This document shows, one piece after another, positions 1 through 7,771 of a stretch of DNA of 9,705 bases. The notes beneath the pieces were generated by a model, which worked only from the letters and a program-made list of their open reading frames with translations, searched no databases and was not told the origin of the DNA. This stretch comes from Wenzhouxiangella sp. GTDB lineage: Bacteria; Pseudomonadota; Gammaproteobacteria; Xanthomonadales; Wenzhouxiangellaceae. Each line of letters begins with the position of its first letter. Positions within the stretch are counted from its first letter, which is position 1. Both the position numbers and the translations under genes were made by a program. The stretch covers positions 1-9,705 of the forward strand of contig SKQI01000127.1 in assembly GCA_007119095.1 (NCBI GenBank), read 5' to 3'.

Positions 1-2
1 CG

Positions 3-1844
3 GCCAGGATTCGCGGCAGCCTGGGCAGTTTCTCGCAGCGCGACCTGATCGTCTCCGGTGAAACACCAGTCGGTGATACAGCGGCGATTGGCGCCGCCAT
101 TGCGACCCTGAATCGCGATGGTTTCGGCAGCAACCTGACCACCGGCAAGGACAACTACGACAAGGATGTGCTGGCTGCTCGCGCCAGTTTCGAATGGTCG
201 CCGGCTGACAATTTCTTCCTTCGCCTGGCCGGCGATTACTTCAAGGATGACTCCAGCCCGGTCGGTGGTCATCGCCTGATCCCCGGCTTGTTCTCCGGTG
301 CACCCGTGCTCGACAACGTCTACGATTCTCGCGGTGGGCTCCAAGGGGAGAACTACACCGAGGCCTGGGGTGTGAGCCTGCTGGCTGAGTGGGATATCAA
401 TCCGAACTGGCAGTTCAAGAGCATTACTGCCTATCGTGAAAACGAGAATGTTCAGCAGATCGATTTCGATGCATTGCCGTCTGTTGATGTCGATGTCGCC
501 ACGATTTATGACAGCGATCAGCTCAGCCAGGAGTTTCAGTTCAACTTCAGCTATGACGACGTAACCGGTGTTGCCGGTTTCTACTACCTCAACGCCAACG
601 CTTTCGGGCCTTTTGATGTCCGACTGTTCGAAACCGGCGACCTGATCGGCGCGCCGGGCCTCAACGCCTTTACCAAGGGCGATGTTGATACCGACACCTG
701 GTCGCTGTTTGCCGATGTCAGTTTTGATCTGGCCTCATGGTTTGGTCTCGACACAGACCTGGAGCTGTCGCTGGGTGGACGCTATACCAGCGACAAGCGA
801 TCTTCCCGCGTGTTGCGGCAAAACATGTTGGGGGCTTCCGAATTCTTTGGCGGCGACCCCATCGTCCTGGCAACCACCTCCGACTTCGATGGTTCGGAAA
901 CCTTTACCCAGTTCACGCCACGCGCCAGCCTGGCCTGGAAACCGACGCCGGATCAGAACCTGTATGTTTCCTATTCGCAGGGCTTCAAGGGGGGCGGCTT
1001 CGATCCGCGTGGTCTGACGACTCTGGCGCCCGGCCAGGACGGCAATCCGCCAACCGATGACGATGTCTTTGAGTTCATGCGCTTCGGGCCGGAAACCGTG
1101 GATTCCTACGAGATCGGCCTGAAATCGCGATGGCTGGACGGTCGAGTCAACACCAGCCTGGCCTTTTTTTACAGCGATTACACCGATATCCAGGTGCCCG
1201 GTTCTATCGGTGCTGACACCACCGGCGACGGCATCGCCGATACCTTTGCCGGGGTAACCACCAACGCCGGCGCGGCGACGGTGAAGGGCTTTGAGTTCGA
1301 GATGAACGCGATCCTCGCCCAAAGCATGGCGACCGACGGTGACATGCTTAGCCTGGCTACCGCGATCGGTTACATTGATGCGGGCTACGATGAGTTCATC
1401 ACCGCCGTCGCCAACCCGGCAACGGGCGAAACCGCCCTTGAAGATGTCGCTGATCAGCGCGTGATTCAGAACACGCCGAAATGGACCGCTCACGCCAACC
1501 TGCGCTACAACTTTCCGGTCAGCTGGTTTGGCGAAGATGGTGATGTTTCCATCATCGGTGCATGGTCATATCGGTCAAAGACCAACCAGTTTGAGGTTCC
1601 CTCGGCATTCCTGGACCAGCCCTCCTATTCCCTGTATGACCTGAGCTTGGTATGGCGGCGTGCGGACAACCGCTACGAAATTGGTTTGCATGGTCGCAAC
1701 CTGACCAACGAGGAGTACAAGGTTTCGGGCTATGTCTTTGCCACCCCCGACGGCAGCACCTCGACGCTTGGTCTTGAAGGGGTCATGAATGCCTTCTACG
1801 GGCCGCCGCGCACCATCACCCTGACCGGCCAGATCAATTTCTGA
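3..1844 (+). CDS. TonB-dependent outer-membrane receptor, 5'-truncated
   Basis: C-terminal 613 residues of a TonB-dependent receptor, a 22-stranded outer-membrane barrel that imports a scarce ligand using ExbBD-TonB energy. The frame is open to the window edge. An internal GTG at 168 falls in mid-barrel ('DKDVLAARASFEW'), so it is not the start; the signal peptide, TonB box and most of the plug lie upstream. Visible signs are alternating aromatic/polar beta strands, the family-typical stretches 'LSLGGRYTSDKR', 'LYVSYSQGFKGGGF' and 'YEIGLKSRW', a late 'GLHGRNLTNEEY' strand, and a C-terminal strand 'TLTGQINF' ending in the aromatic residue needed for BAM-dependent assembly. Family members are usually 700-850 residues, so about 100-200 are missing. 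An acidic loop with DxxGDGxxD spacing sits at 1215-1241. A terminator follows. The ligand cannot be told from sequence: siderophore, vitamin B12, oligosaccharide or another compound are all possible. Confidence 0.95.
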   Translation, partial: ARIRGSLGSFSQRDLIVSGETPVGDTAAIGAAIATLNRDGFGSNLTTGKDNYDKDVLAARASFEWSPADNFFLRLAGDYFKDDSSPVGGHRLIPGLFSGAPVLDNVYDSRGGLQGENYTEAWGVSLLAEWDINPNWQFKSITAYRENENVQQIDFDALPSVDVDVATIYDSDQLSQEFQFNFSYDDVTGVAGFYYLNANAFGPFDVRLFETGDLIGAPGLNAFTKGDVDTDTWSLFADVSFDLASWFGLDTDLELSLGGRYTSDKRSSRVLRQNMLGASEFFGGDPIVLATTSDFDGSETFTQFTPRASLAWKPTPDQNLYVSYSQGFKGGGFDPRGLTTLAPGQDGNPPTDDDVFEFMRFGPETVDSYEIGLKSRWLDGRVNTSLAFFYSDYTDIQVPGSIGADTTGDGIADTFAGVTTNAGAATVKGFEFEMNAILAQSMATDGDMLSLATAIGYIDAGYDEFITAVANPATGETALEDVADQRVIQNTPKWTAHANLRYNFPVSWFGEDGDVSIIGAWSYRSKTNQFEVPSAFLDQPSYSLYDLSLVWRRADNRYEIGLHGRNLTNEEYKVSGYVFATPDGSTSTLGLEGVMNAFYGPPRTITLTGQINF

Positions 1845-1873
1845 TCTGAACAAGACCAATCTGCTCTCCATTT

Positions 1874-1910
1874 CCGGGTTCGGGCCTTGCGCTCGAACCC
1901 GGCTTTCTTT
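1874..1910 (+). terminator. Rho-independent terminator after the TonB receptor gene
   Basis: A perfect 9-bp GC-rich stem (CCGGGTTCG at 1874-1882 pairing with CGAACCCGG at 1894-1902) with an 11-base loop is followed by the T-rich tract CTTTCTTT. It begins 30 bases after the receptor stop codon. The opposite strand has no T tract after the stem, so it should act only on plus-strand transcripts. It separates the receptor from the downstream kinase, which must then have its own promoter. Confidence 0.88.
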
Positions 1911-1941
1911 GTTGACGTAGTACTATTCGGCGGTGCTGACC

Positions 1942-4900
1942 ATGTCGACCGCAACCGTGCTGCTTGCAGGCCTGGCCTGGCTGGGTCTGCTGTTCACGGT
2001 GGCCGTTTACGGCGAGCGGGGTCAGCACTTGACTCGCCGCCTGTGGCCGGTGATTTATTCCTTGTCACTGGCGGTCTATTGCACGGCCTGGACCTTCTAC
2101 GGCACCACCACCCAGGCGGCCCGGTTTGGCTGGCCGATTCCGCCCACCTTCATCGGCACCATCGCCCTGTTCCTGCTGGGATTTCCGTTTTTGCTGAAAC
2201 TGGTTCGGCTCAGCAAGGCGGAGAATTCCACCAGCATTGCCGACTTCATTGCCACCCGCTTCGGCAAGTCATCGTCTTTGGCGGCCACTGTTACCGCAGT
2301 GGCCATGCTCGGCATCGTGCCTTATATCGCCTTGCAGTTGAAAGCCGTGGCGATGAGCTTCAGTGCGCTGACATTAGGCGATAGGGCCGAGACTGAGCTG
2401 ACCACCTGGCTGGACCTGGCTTTTTACGTGGCCTTGTTCATGGCCGTATTTGCCATGTTGTTCGGTACCCGACGAGCCTCGGCCCGGGAACACAATCGTG
2501 GTCTGGTGCTGGCCATGGGTTTTGAGTCATTGCTCAAGCTCATCGCCATGCTGGCGCTGGGTGCATTCGTCGTTTTTGCCTTGTTCAGCGGACCATCAGA
2601 ACTGGCGACGGCGACCGCGCGCCCGGCCTTCAGCAATGTCGACAGTTTCCTTACCCTGGGTTTGCTCGGTGCCCTGGCCATGTTCACTCTGCCGCACCAG
2701 TTCCATATCGGCGTTGTCGAATGCCGGGCCGAGGCGCATCTGCGTGCTGCGCGATGGCTGTTCCCGCTGTTTCTTGTGCTGATCAGTCTGCCGATCGTGC
2801 CGCTGGCCCGGGCGGGGAATGCGCTGCTGGCTGAGCAGGGCACGGCGCCGGACCTGTATGTGCTGATGCTGCCCCTGGCCGAAGGTCATGGCACGCTGGC
2901 CCTGTTTGCTTTCCTGGGCGGACTTAGTGCGGCTACCGGCATGGTCATCCTGGCGTCCCTGACTTTGTCAATCATGATCGGCAACCACTGGCTGACGCCG
3001 GCGCTGGTCAATCGCGGCTGGTCGCGGATCAGTCAGCACGGAATCCCGGTGCGCCTCCAGCGCCGCTTCGGTATTGCGGTAATCATGACCCTGGCCTATG
3101 TCTATGGCCGCCTGGTTGGCACGACTGAGGCGCTGGCTGATATCGGCGCGTTGAGTTTTTCCGGCCTGGCCCAGCTTGGACCAGCTGTCGTGTTGGCGGT
3201 CTATCGGCCCGGGTTGCCGGCCAGGGCGGTGATGATCGGCCTGCTGGCGGGTGTGGCGGTCTGGGGCTACGTGCTGTTTCTGCCGTTGCTCACTGCCGCC
3301 GGTTGGGTTACTGACGGCCCCCTGGGCTGGGCCTGGTTGGCTCCGGCTCAGCTTTTCGGCCTGGGCGGGCTGGACCCGCTCAGCCGGGCAGTGCTGGTCA
3401 GTTTGCCGATCAATGTCGCGGTTACGCTGTTGCTGGCCCAGCATCTGCCCCAGGTGCGTGCGGCCGGTCCAGCAACGCGAATCGAGCCATCCACGCTGCG
3501 GCAGCTGGCCGAGCGCTTTCTGCCCGACCAGCGTGTCAGCCAGCTGTTCGATGGCGTCAGCTCTGATGAAAGCTTGGAGCCACGCCTGGAGCTGGAGCTG
3601 GCAGCCGTGGTCGGTGCCGCTTCGGCCCGGCTGTTGCTGGATGCTGCGCGCAAGCGAACGCCGGCCCCGCTGGATACCGTTGCTGACCTGGTTGGACAGG
3701 CGGCCGAGCAGGCCCGGTTTTCGCAGGAAGTGCTCTCAGGCGCGCTTGAAAACATGAGCCAGGGCATTTGCGTGGTGGACAGTGATATGCGCTTGGTCGC
3801 CTGGAATGGGGCCTATCTGGACCTGTTTGAATATCCGGATGATCTGATCCGGGTTGGCCAGCCGGTGGCCGACCTGCTGCGTCACAATGCCGAGCGCGGT
3901 CTGATGGGCGCCGGCAGCGTCGACGCGCAGGTGCAGCGGCGCCTGGCCTTCAAGCGAGCCGGTTCCAGGCATCTGGTAGAGCGGCCATGGCCGGACGGGC
4001 GCATTATCGAAATTCGCGGCAACCCCATGCCGGGCGGTGGCTTTGTGGCCACTTTTACCGATGTCACCGCGTTTCGACGCACGGCCGAGGAGTTGCGGCA
4101 GATCAATGAGACGCTGGAGCAACGCGTGGCGGCGCGTACCGCGGAACTGGAACAGGCAAAGCTGCATGCCGAGCGTGCGTCCGAGGCCAAGACCCGCTTT
4201 CTTGCCGCCGTCAGTCATGATCTGGTCCAGCCGCTCAATGCGGCCCAATTGCTGACCCACTCGCTGAGCGCGCGCATCGTCCAGCAACCTGAGGCCGATT
4301 CGCTGCAACAGATTTCAGGGGCGCTGGCGGCCACCGAAAACCTGCTCGAGGGCCTGCTGGACATTTCTCGCCTGGATGCGGGCGGGCTGGAGCCGCGGAT
4401 TATCAGTTTTCATCTCGGCGAATTGTTCGATCAGCTCCACGGCGAGTTCCGGCTGATGGCCGAAGAGCGCGGGCTTACCCTGGCCAGGGCGCGCACGTCG
4501 GTCTGGGTGAGGAGCGACCCGCAGTTGCTTCGACGAATTCTGCAGAATTTCCTGTCGAATGCGGTTCGGTATACCGAGCAGGGGCGTATCTTGATTGGCT
4601 GTCGGCGGCAGGGGGATCAAGTGCTGGCCGGTGTCTGGGATACGGGACCCGGCATTCCTGTTGCCGCCCAGGCCATGATCTTCGAAGAGTTTCGGCGCCT
4701 TGACAAGGATCGTCATGCCCCGGGGCTGGGGCTTGGCCTGGCGATTGCTGAACGTATGGCGCGGCTGTTGGGACATCCGCTGGAGTTGCTCAGTGAGCCG
4801 GGTCGAGGCACATTTTTCGGAGTCCGGGTTGAGCGTTCCCGCCCGCAGCCGTCGACACCAGCGACAGTGATCGCTGAACGAACCAGCCCGTCCGGCCGTA

Positions 4901-5280
4901 TCCTGATCGTCGATAACGATGCCGCGATGAGGTCCTCACTGCAGTCATTGATCTCAGGTTGGGGTTTGGCCGTGGATGTGGCCGCCGATGCCGCTCAGGT
5001 CAGTCGGCTTTGGTCCGCGCAGGCGCCCAGTCTGATGATACTTGACTACCATCTTGACCACGGCCGGACAGGTCTGGAACTGTTCGCCAGCCTTGGTCAG
5101 TCCGGACGCTGCTGCCCGACCATCATGATCAGCGCCGATCATGCGGCCGAGGTCCGACAGGCAGCGCGTGAGGCGGGCTGTGAATTCCTGCATAAGCCGA
5201 TTCGACCGCTGGCGCTGAAGTCGCTGGTTAATCGCCTGCTGAGTCAGGCGCAGACGTCGGCTGGTCTTAAGCCCCGCTAA
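1942..5280 (+). CDS. SLC5/STAC/PAS hybrid sensor histidine kinase with receiver (CrbS/MxtR-like)
   Basis: Inner-membrane hybrid sensor kinase of 1112 residues. Residues 1 to about 510 form a multi-pass sodium:solute-symporter-like domain with the hallmark 'SIADFIATRFGK'. Then come a STAC linker (about 515-580, 'RQLAERFLPDQRVSQLF...'), a PAS domain (about 602-705, 'LENMSQGICVVDSDMRLVAWN'), a short coiled coil (about 710-745), HisKA with phospho-acceptor H759 in 'SHDLVQPLNA', HATPase_c (N-box 'NFLSNAVRYT', 'DTGPGIP', 'GLGLGLAI'), and a receiver with acceptor D1035 ('MILDYHLD') and K1085 ('HKPI'). The receiver acidic pair reads D991-N992. This domain order matches CrbS/MxtR, which in Vibrio and Pseudomonas control acetate metabolism through a LuxR-type partner; CbrA is similar but lacks the receiver. 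No response-regulator partner lies in the window. I chose ATG 1942 over in-frame GTG 1933 because GGCGG (1929-1933) sits 8 bases upstream. The ligand is unknown; acetate is only an analogy. Confidence 0.95.
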   Translation: MSTATVLLAGLAWLGLLFTVAVYGERGQHLTRRLWPVIYSLSLAVYCTAWTFYGTTTQAARFGWPIPPTFIGTIALFLLGFPFLLKLVRLSKAENSTSIADFIATRFGKSSSLAATVTAVAMLGIVPYIALQLKAVAMSFSALTLGDRAETELTTWLDLAFYVALFMAVFAMLFGTRRASAREHNRGLVLAMGFESLLKLIAMLALGAFVVFALFSGPSELATATARPAFSNVDSFLTLGLLGALAMFTLPHQFHIGVVECRAEAHLRAARWLFPLFLVLISLPIVPLARAGNALLAEQGTAPDLYVLMLPLAEGHGTLALFAFLGGLSAATGMVILASLTLSIMIGNHWLTPALVNRGWSRISQHGIPVRLQRRFGIAVIMTLAYVYGRLVGTTEALADIGALSFSGLAQLGPAVVLAVYRPGLPARAVMIGLLAGVAVWGYVLFLPLLTAAGWVTDGPLGWAWLAPAQLFGLGGLDPLSRAVLVSLPINVAVTLLLAQHLPQVRAAGPATRIEPSTLRQLAERFLPDQRVSQLFDGVSSDESLEPRLELELAAVVGAASARLLLDAARKRTPAPLDTVADLVGQAAEQARFSQEVLSGALENMSQGICVVDSDMRLVAWNGAYLDLFEYPDDLIRVGQPVADLLRHNAERGLMGAGSVDAQVQRRLAFKRAGSRHLVERPWPDGRIIEIRGNPMPGGGFVATFTDVTAFRRTAEELRQINETLEQRVAARTAELEQAKLHAERASEAKTRFLAAVSHDLVQPLNAAQLLTHSLSARIVQQPEADSLQQISGALAATENLLEGLLDISRLDAGGLEPRIISFHLGELFDQLHGEFRLMAEERGLTLARARTSVWVRSDPQLLRRILQNFLSNAVRYTEQGRILIGCRRQGDQVLAGVWDTGPGIPVAAQAMIFEEFRRLDKDRHAPGLGLGLAIAERMARLLGHPLELLSEPGRGTFFGVRVERSRPQPSTPATVIAERTSPSGRILIVDNDAAMRSSLQSLISGWGLAVDVAADAAQVSRLWSAQAPSLMILDYHLDHGRTGLELFASLGQSGRCCPTIMISADHAAEVRQAAREAGCEFLHKPIRPLALKSLVNRLLSQAQTSAGLKPR

Positions 5281-6580
5281 ATCGCACGGTTGGCACATGG
5301 TCGAGCAAGTCGGCATAGCGTTCGTGCACACGGCCCATACTGATTCGTCCGAGAAAGCCCGAGTAAGCCAGGTAGCTGACCAGAAAGCGTCGGTCGGCGG
5401 CCCAGTTGGGTAAAAAACGGGGTGGTTTCAACAGCCCCATATCGGCCAACTGGCCCAGCACGGGAACATCATCGAGATCCAGCTTGCCGCAGAACAGCAG
5501 CATCAGTACGTCAGCGCGGCCTGCGGCGACGACCGAGCGCAGGAAATCGTGCACGCGCAGCAGCCCATCAAGGTAAACCACGTCCTTGGTAAACGGCGCG
5601 CCCCCGCTCAGAACGCCGCCCCTGAACACGCGCCGGGTCTGCTCGAAGGCGGCCTTGCGTTGCGCGATCAGCGAAGCGTCATCATCCGTGCCATCGCGCG
5701 ATTGAAGCTGCTCAAGAAAGTGTTGATAGACTTCGACAAAATCGGCACCCTGGGCGGCCATGTCGATTCCCAGCACCCGATCGGCCAGGCGACTGAGCCG
5801 GTCCAGATCCATGCAGCCGGTAATGAATTCGGAAAAGACGGCAAGCCCTTCCTGGGTTCGGGTGGTTCCGGGATGGCTGGCGGCCAGAATTGGCAGTTCG
5901 GTCTGATGACGCCCGTTCAGGCTGGTGGCGACATGAATGCCTGCTTCATGGTGAATCAGCTGTTCAACATCGCGATCGGTAAAGCGGGCGGTAGCGCGAA
6001 TGCGAATCCGCTCGGGGCCGGCGGTGGCATTGGCCGAGAGGTTGTCAACAACTTCAACGGCCGGCGCCTCATCGGCGAAAAACTGCTCGACCGCGCAACG
6101 CATTCGTTCGGCAACCTCTTCGGCCGTGGCCGAGGCGTCGGCTGGCGCGCCCAGGTCGACATGGCTGAGTCGGTCGATGATGCCGCGCAGGCGGCGGGCC
6201 AGTTCCAGCGGTGTTCGGCCGGAATCGGCGGGGGCGAGCTCCGGGGCACCGTACAACTGGCTGGAGCAGCGGTAGAACTCGGCCTGGCCCACGTGCTTAA
6301 GCATGCGATTGGCCGTAGCGATGCGATCGGCAATGCGCTCGAACCAGGCTTGTGCCGGTCCGGTTCGCTTGATGATCGGGCGGGCACGGGTCAGGGCCTC
6401 TTCAACTAGGCGGGTATCTGCCTGCTCATAACTGACCTCTGGCAATTGCCGATCGCCTCCGTCCAGAAAGCGATTTCGCACCGCCAGCGGCCAGGCCAGC
6501 AGGCCCAGCACCCGCAGCGGACGTTCGGCCTCGCGCAGGGCAAAGGCCGCCCGGGAAATCTGTGTTCTCGTATCGGTCAT
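5267..6580 (-). CDS. DUF1704 / QEGLA-motif putative zinc metallopeptidase
   Basis: A 437-residue protein of the family named 'flavohemoglobin expression-modulating QEGLA motif protein' (DUF1704). It carries HExxxH as 'HEAGIH' (H211, E212, H216) and, 27 residues further on, the naming motif 'QEGLA' (Q243-A247), whose E244 is a plausible third metal ligand. As I recall, the same fold and HExxxH motif occur in the eukaryotic KIAA0895/MATCAP tubulin carboxypeptidases, so a zinc-dependent carboxypeptidase-like activity is likely; the bacterial substrate is unknown. I see no signal peptide or membrane segment, so it is probably cytoplasmic. It starts at ATG 6580 without a clear Shine-Dalgarno and is divergent from oleA. 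Its last 14 bp overlap the 3' end of the convergent kinase gene. Length and motifs look intact. The 'flavohemoglobin' part of the family name should not be read as a demonstrated role here. Confidence 0.9.
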   Translation of the reverse strand: MTDTRTQISRAAFALREAERPLRVLGLLAWPLAVRNRFLDGGDRQLPEVSYEQADTRLVEEALTRARPIIKRTGPAQAWFERIADRIATANRMLKHVGQAEFYRCSSQLYGAPELAPADSGRTPLELARRLRGIIDRLSHVDLGAPADASATAEEVAERMRCAVEQFFADEAPAVEVVDNLSANATAGPERIRIRATARFTDRDVEQLIHHEAGIHVATSLNGRHQTELPILAASHPGTTRTQEGLAVFSEFITGCMDLDRLSRLADRVLGIDMAAQGADFVEVYQHFLEQLQSRDGTDDDASLIAQRKAAFEQTRRVFRGGVLSGGAPFTKDVVYLDGLLRVHDFLRSVVAAGRADVLMLLFCGKLDLDDVPVLGQLADMGLLKPPRFLPNWAADRRFLVSYLAYSGFLGRISMGRVHERYADLLDHVPTVRFSGA

Positions 6581-6663
6581 TTCAGGCCGGGGTAGATGGT
6601 GATCAAAAAGCGTATAATCGTACGTTGCTTTCCTGAATCACCTTCGCACGGACCCGCTTATTC
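6581..6663. other. Divergent intergenic region between the DUF1704 gene and oleA
   Basis: An 83-base spacer must hold the start signals for two divergent genes. It contains one perfect -10 hexamer facing oleA (listed separately). I could not find a good -10/-35 pair facing the DUF1704 gene; TACGAT on the minus strand is a weak -10 candidate. No strong operator-like palindrome is visible. Shine-Dalgarno sequences for both flanking genes are poor. Confidence 0.5.
6613..6618 (+). promoter_or_regulatory. Candidate -10 element of the oleA promoter
   Basis: A perfect TATAAT hexamer lies 45 bases upstream of the oleA start codon. There is no recognisable TTGACA-like -35 at 16-18 bases upstream (that stretch reads around GGGTAGA) and no TGn extension. 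If real, the promoter probably needs an activator or a strong upstream element. It would place transcription start near 6625 with a leader of about 40 bases. Confidence 0.4.
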
Positions 6664-7680
6664 ATGTTGTTCAACAATGTCGTCATCAAGTCTGTCGCTC
6701 ACGTCGAGCCGCCCCATCGCATCACCAGCGAGGAAGTCGCCGAGCGACTGTCGCCGACCTTGAAGCGGCTTGGCGTGCCTGGCAATCCGCTCATTGATCT
6801 GGCCGGTATCATGGAGCGCCGGTTCTGGGACGAAGGTATGCAGCCCTCCGATGGGGCCACCCTGGCTGCCCGCAAGGCGCTGGCGGATGCCGATATTGAC
6901 CCGCAGCAGGTCGGAATTCTGATCAATACCTCGGTTTCCCGTGATTTTCTCGAGCCGTCTACCGCGTGCATGGTGCACGGCAACTTGAAGCTGGCCAATA
7001 CCTGCGAAAGTTTCGATGTCGGCAACGCCTGCCTGGCTTTTATCAACGGCATGAATATCGCCGCCCAGATGCTCGAGCGTGGCCAGATCGACTATGCCCT
7101 GATCGTCAATGGCGAAAACAGCCGTGAGATCAACGACATCACCATCCAGCGCCTGTTAGAGCCGGGTGTCAATCGCAAACAGTTCAAGGCCGAGTTTGCC
7201 AGCCTGACGCTGGGCTCGGGCTCTGCTGCCATGGTCATGTCACGGGCGGATCTCGAACCGGACGGTCACCAGTATCGAGGCGGTGTGGCGCGCGCGGCTA
7301 CCCAGTTCAATAATCTGTGCCGCGGTTGGAATCACCAGATGTGGACCGATACCAAGAGCCTGCTGCGCGAGGGTATGAAGCTGGCCAGCATGACCTTTAT
7401 CGCTGCCCGCACGGTGATGGGCTGGGTCGTGCAGGAGCTTGACCATGTTGTCATCCACCAGGTATCCAAGGCGCACACCGATTCCTTCGTTCGAGCCTTC
7501 GGTGCCGATCCGGCCAAGGTCTACCGGATTTTCCCCTTCCTCGGCAATATCGGCCCGGCCTCCATCCCCACTGTCATGTCCAGAATCATGCAGGATGGCA
7601 AGGCAAAGCGCGGCGACCGCATGGCCCTGATGGGCATCGGTTCCGGCCTGAATTGCGCCATGGCCGAGGTCGTTTGGTAA
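6664..7680 (+). CDS. oleA: OleA, acyl-CoA head-to-head (Claisen) condensing enzyme
   Basis: A 338-residue thiolase-superfamily protein. OleA condenses two long-chain acyl-CoAs in a non-decarboxylative Claisen reaction to a 2-alkyl-3-ketoacid, the first step of bacterial cis-olefin synthesis, in the cytoplasm. Catalytic positions are present: C123 ('VGNACLAF'), H265 ('VVIHQVSKAH'), N295 ('FLGNIGPAS') and E97 ('DFLEPSTACMVH'). All four are offset by exactly 20 from the numbering I recall for Xanthomonas campestris OleA (C143, H285, N315, E117), consistent with that numbering carrying a 20-residue tag. E97, which reaches into the partner active site, is what separates OleA from FabH-type ketoacyl-ACP synthase III. 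It starts at ATG 6664; the Shine-Dalgarno is weak. A candidate -10 lies at 6613-6618. oleB follows after a repeat-filled 91-base gap. Automatic pipelines may call it '3-oxoacyl-ACP synthase III'. Confidence 0.93.
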   Translation: MLFNNVVIKSVAHVEPPHRITSEEVAERLSPTLKRLGVPGNPLIDLAGIMERRFWDEGMQPSDGATLAARKALADADIDPQQVGILINTSVSRDFLEPSTACMVHGNLKLANTCESFDVGNACLAFINGMNIAAQMLERGQIDYALIVNGENSREINDITIQRLLEPGVNRKQFKAEFASLTLGSGSAAMVMSRADLEPDGHQYRGGVARAATQFNNLCRGWNHQMWTDTKSLLREGMKLASMTFIAARTVMGWVVQELDHVVIHQVSKAHTDSFVRAFGADPAKVYRIFPFLGNIGPASIPTVMSRIMQDGKAKRGDRMALMGIGSGLNCAMAEVVW

Positions 7681-7690
7681 GTAAATAAAG

Positions 7691-7761
7691 GTTTCAGGGT
7701 TCAGGTTTCAGGGTTCAGGTTGGTTTCCTGTTCCTGAACCCTGAACCCTGAACGCTGAACC
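7691..7761. repeat. Heptamer repeat array forming a long hairpin between oleA and oleB
   Basis: The left arm (7691-7718) is a perfect tandem duplication of the 14-mer GTTTCAGGGTTCAG, that is, four heptamers of the form G[G/T]TTCAG. The right arm (7734-7761) is four heptamers CTGAAC[C/G], the inverse complement. The arms can fold into a 28-bp stem with three mismatches (T/C, G/G and T/C) around a 15-base loop. The right arm ends 10 bases before the oleB ATG, so it covers the normal ribosome-binding region. It is followed by pyrimidine-rich CTTTCTTTCC, which is not a clean terminator tail. It could act as a transcript-stability or attenuation element, or be a selfish or hypervariable simple repeat. 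It is not a CRISPR: there are no spacers and the units are only 7 bp. Confidence 0.9.
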
Positions 7762-7771
7762 CTTTCTTTCC

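Noticed and set aside
735..1493. Minus-strand open frame of 252 codons inside the receptor gene
   Set aside because: It lies wholly under the TonB receptor, whose strands are convincing. The translation has no recognisable domain and is rich in Arg/Gly as expected for a GC-rich antisense frame.
1933..1935. GTG at 1933 as the kinase start codon
   Set aside because: It overlaps the best Shine-Dalgarno-like sequence (GGCGG, 1929-1933), whereas ATG 1942 is 8 bases downstream of it.
1912..1940. Promoter for the kinase gene starting from TTGACG at 1912-1917
   Set aside because: No -10-like hexamer occurs 16-18 bases downstream; that position reads around GCTGAC and almost touches the start codon.
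1942..3450. Stand-alone sodium/solute symporter gene
   Set aside because: The reading frame continues without a stop through STAC, PAS, kinase and receiver domains, a known fused architecture.
5549..6409. Plus-strand open frame of 286 codons opposite the DUF1704 gene
   Set aside because: The minus-strand protein carries HExxxH and QEGLA and is full length. The plus-strand product is low-complexity Gly/Ala-rich and matches nothing I know.
6664..7680. FabH-type 3-oxoacyl-ACP synthase III of fatty acid synthesis
   Set aside because: E97 and the Cys/His/Asn positions correspond to OleA at one constant offset, the length of 338 fits OleA, and oleB is next door.
7691..7761. CRISPR array or cluster of regulator binding sites between oleA and oleB
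   Set aside because: The repeat units are 7 bp and contiguous with no unique spacers, and the two arms are inverse complements, which fits a hairpin-forming simple repeat better.
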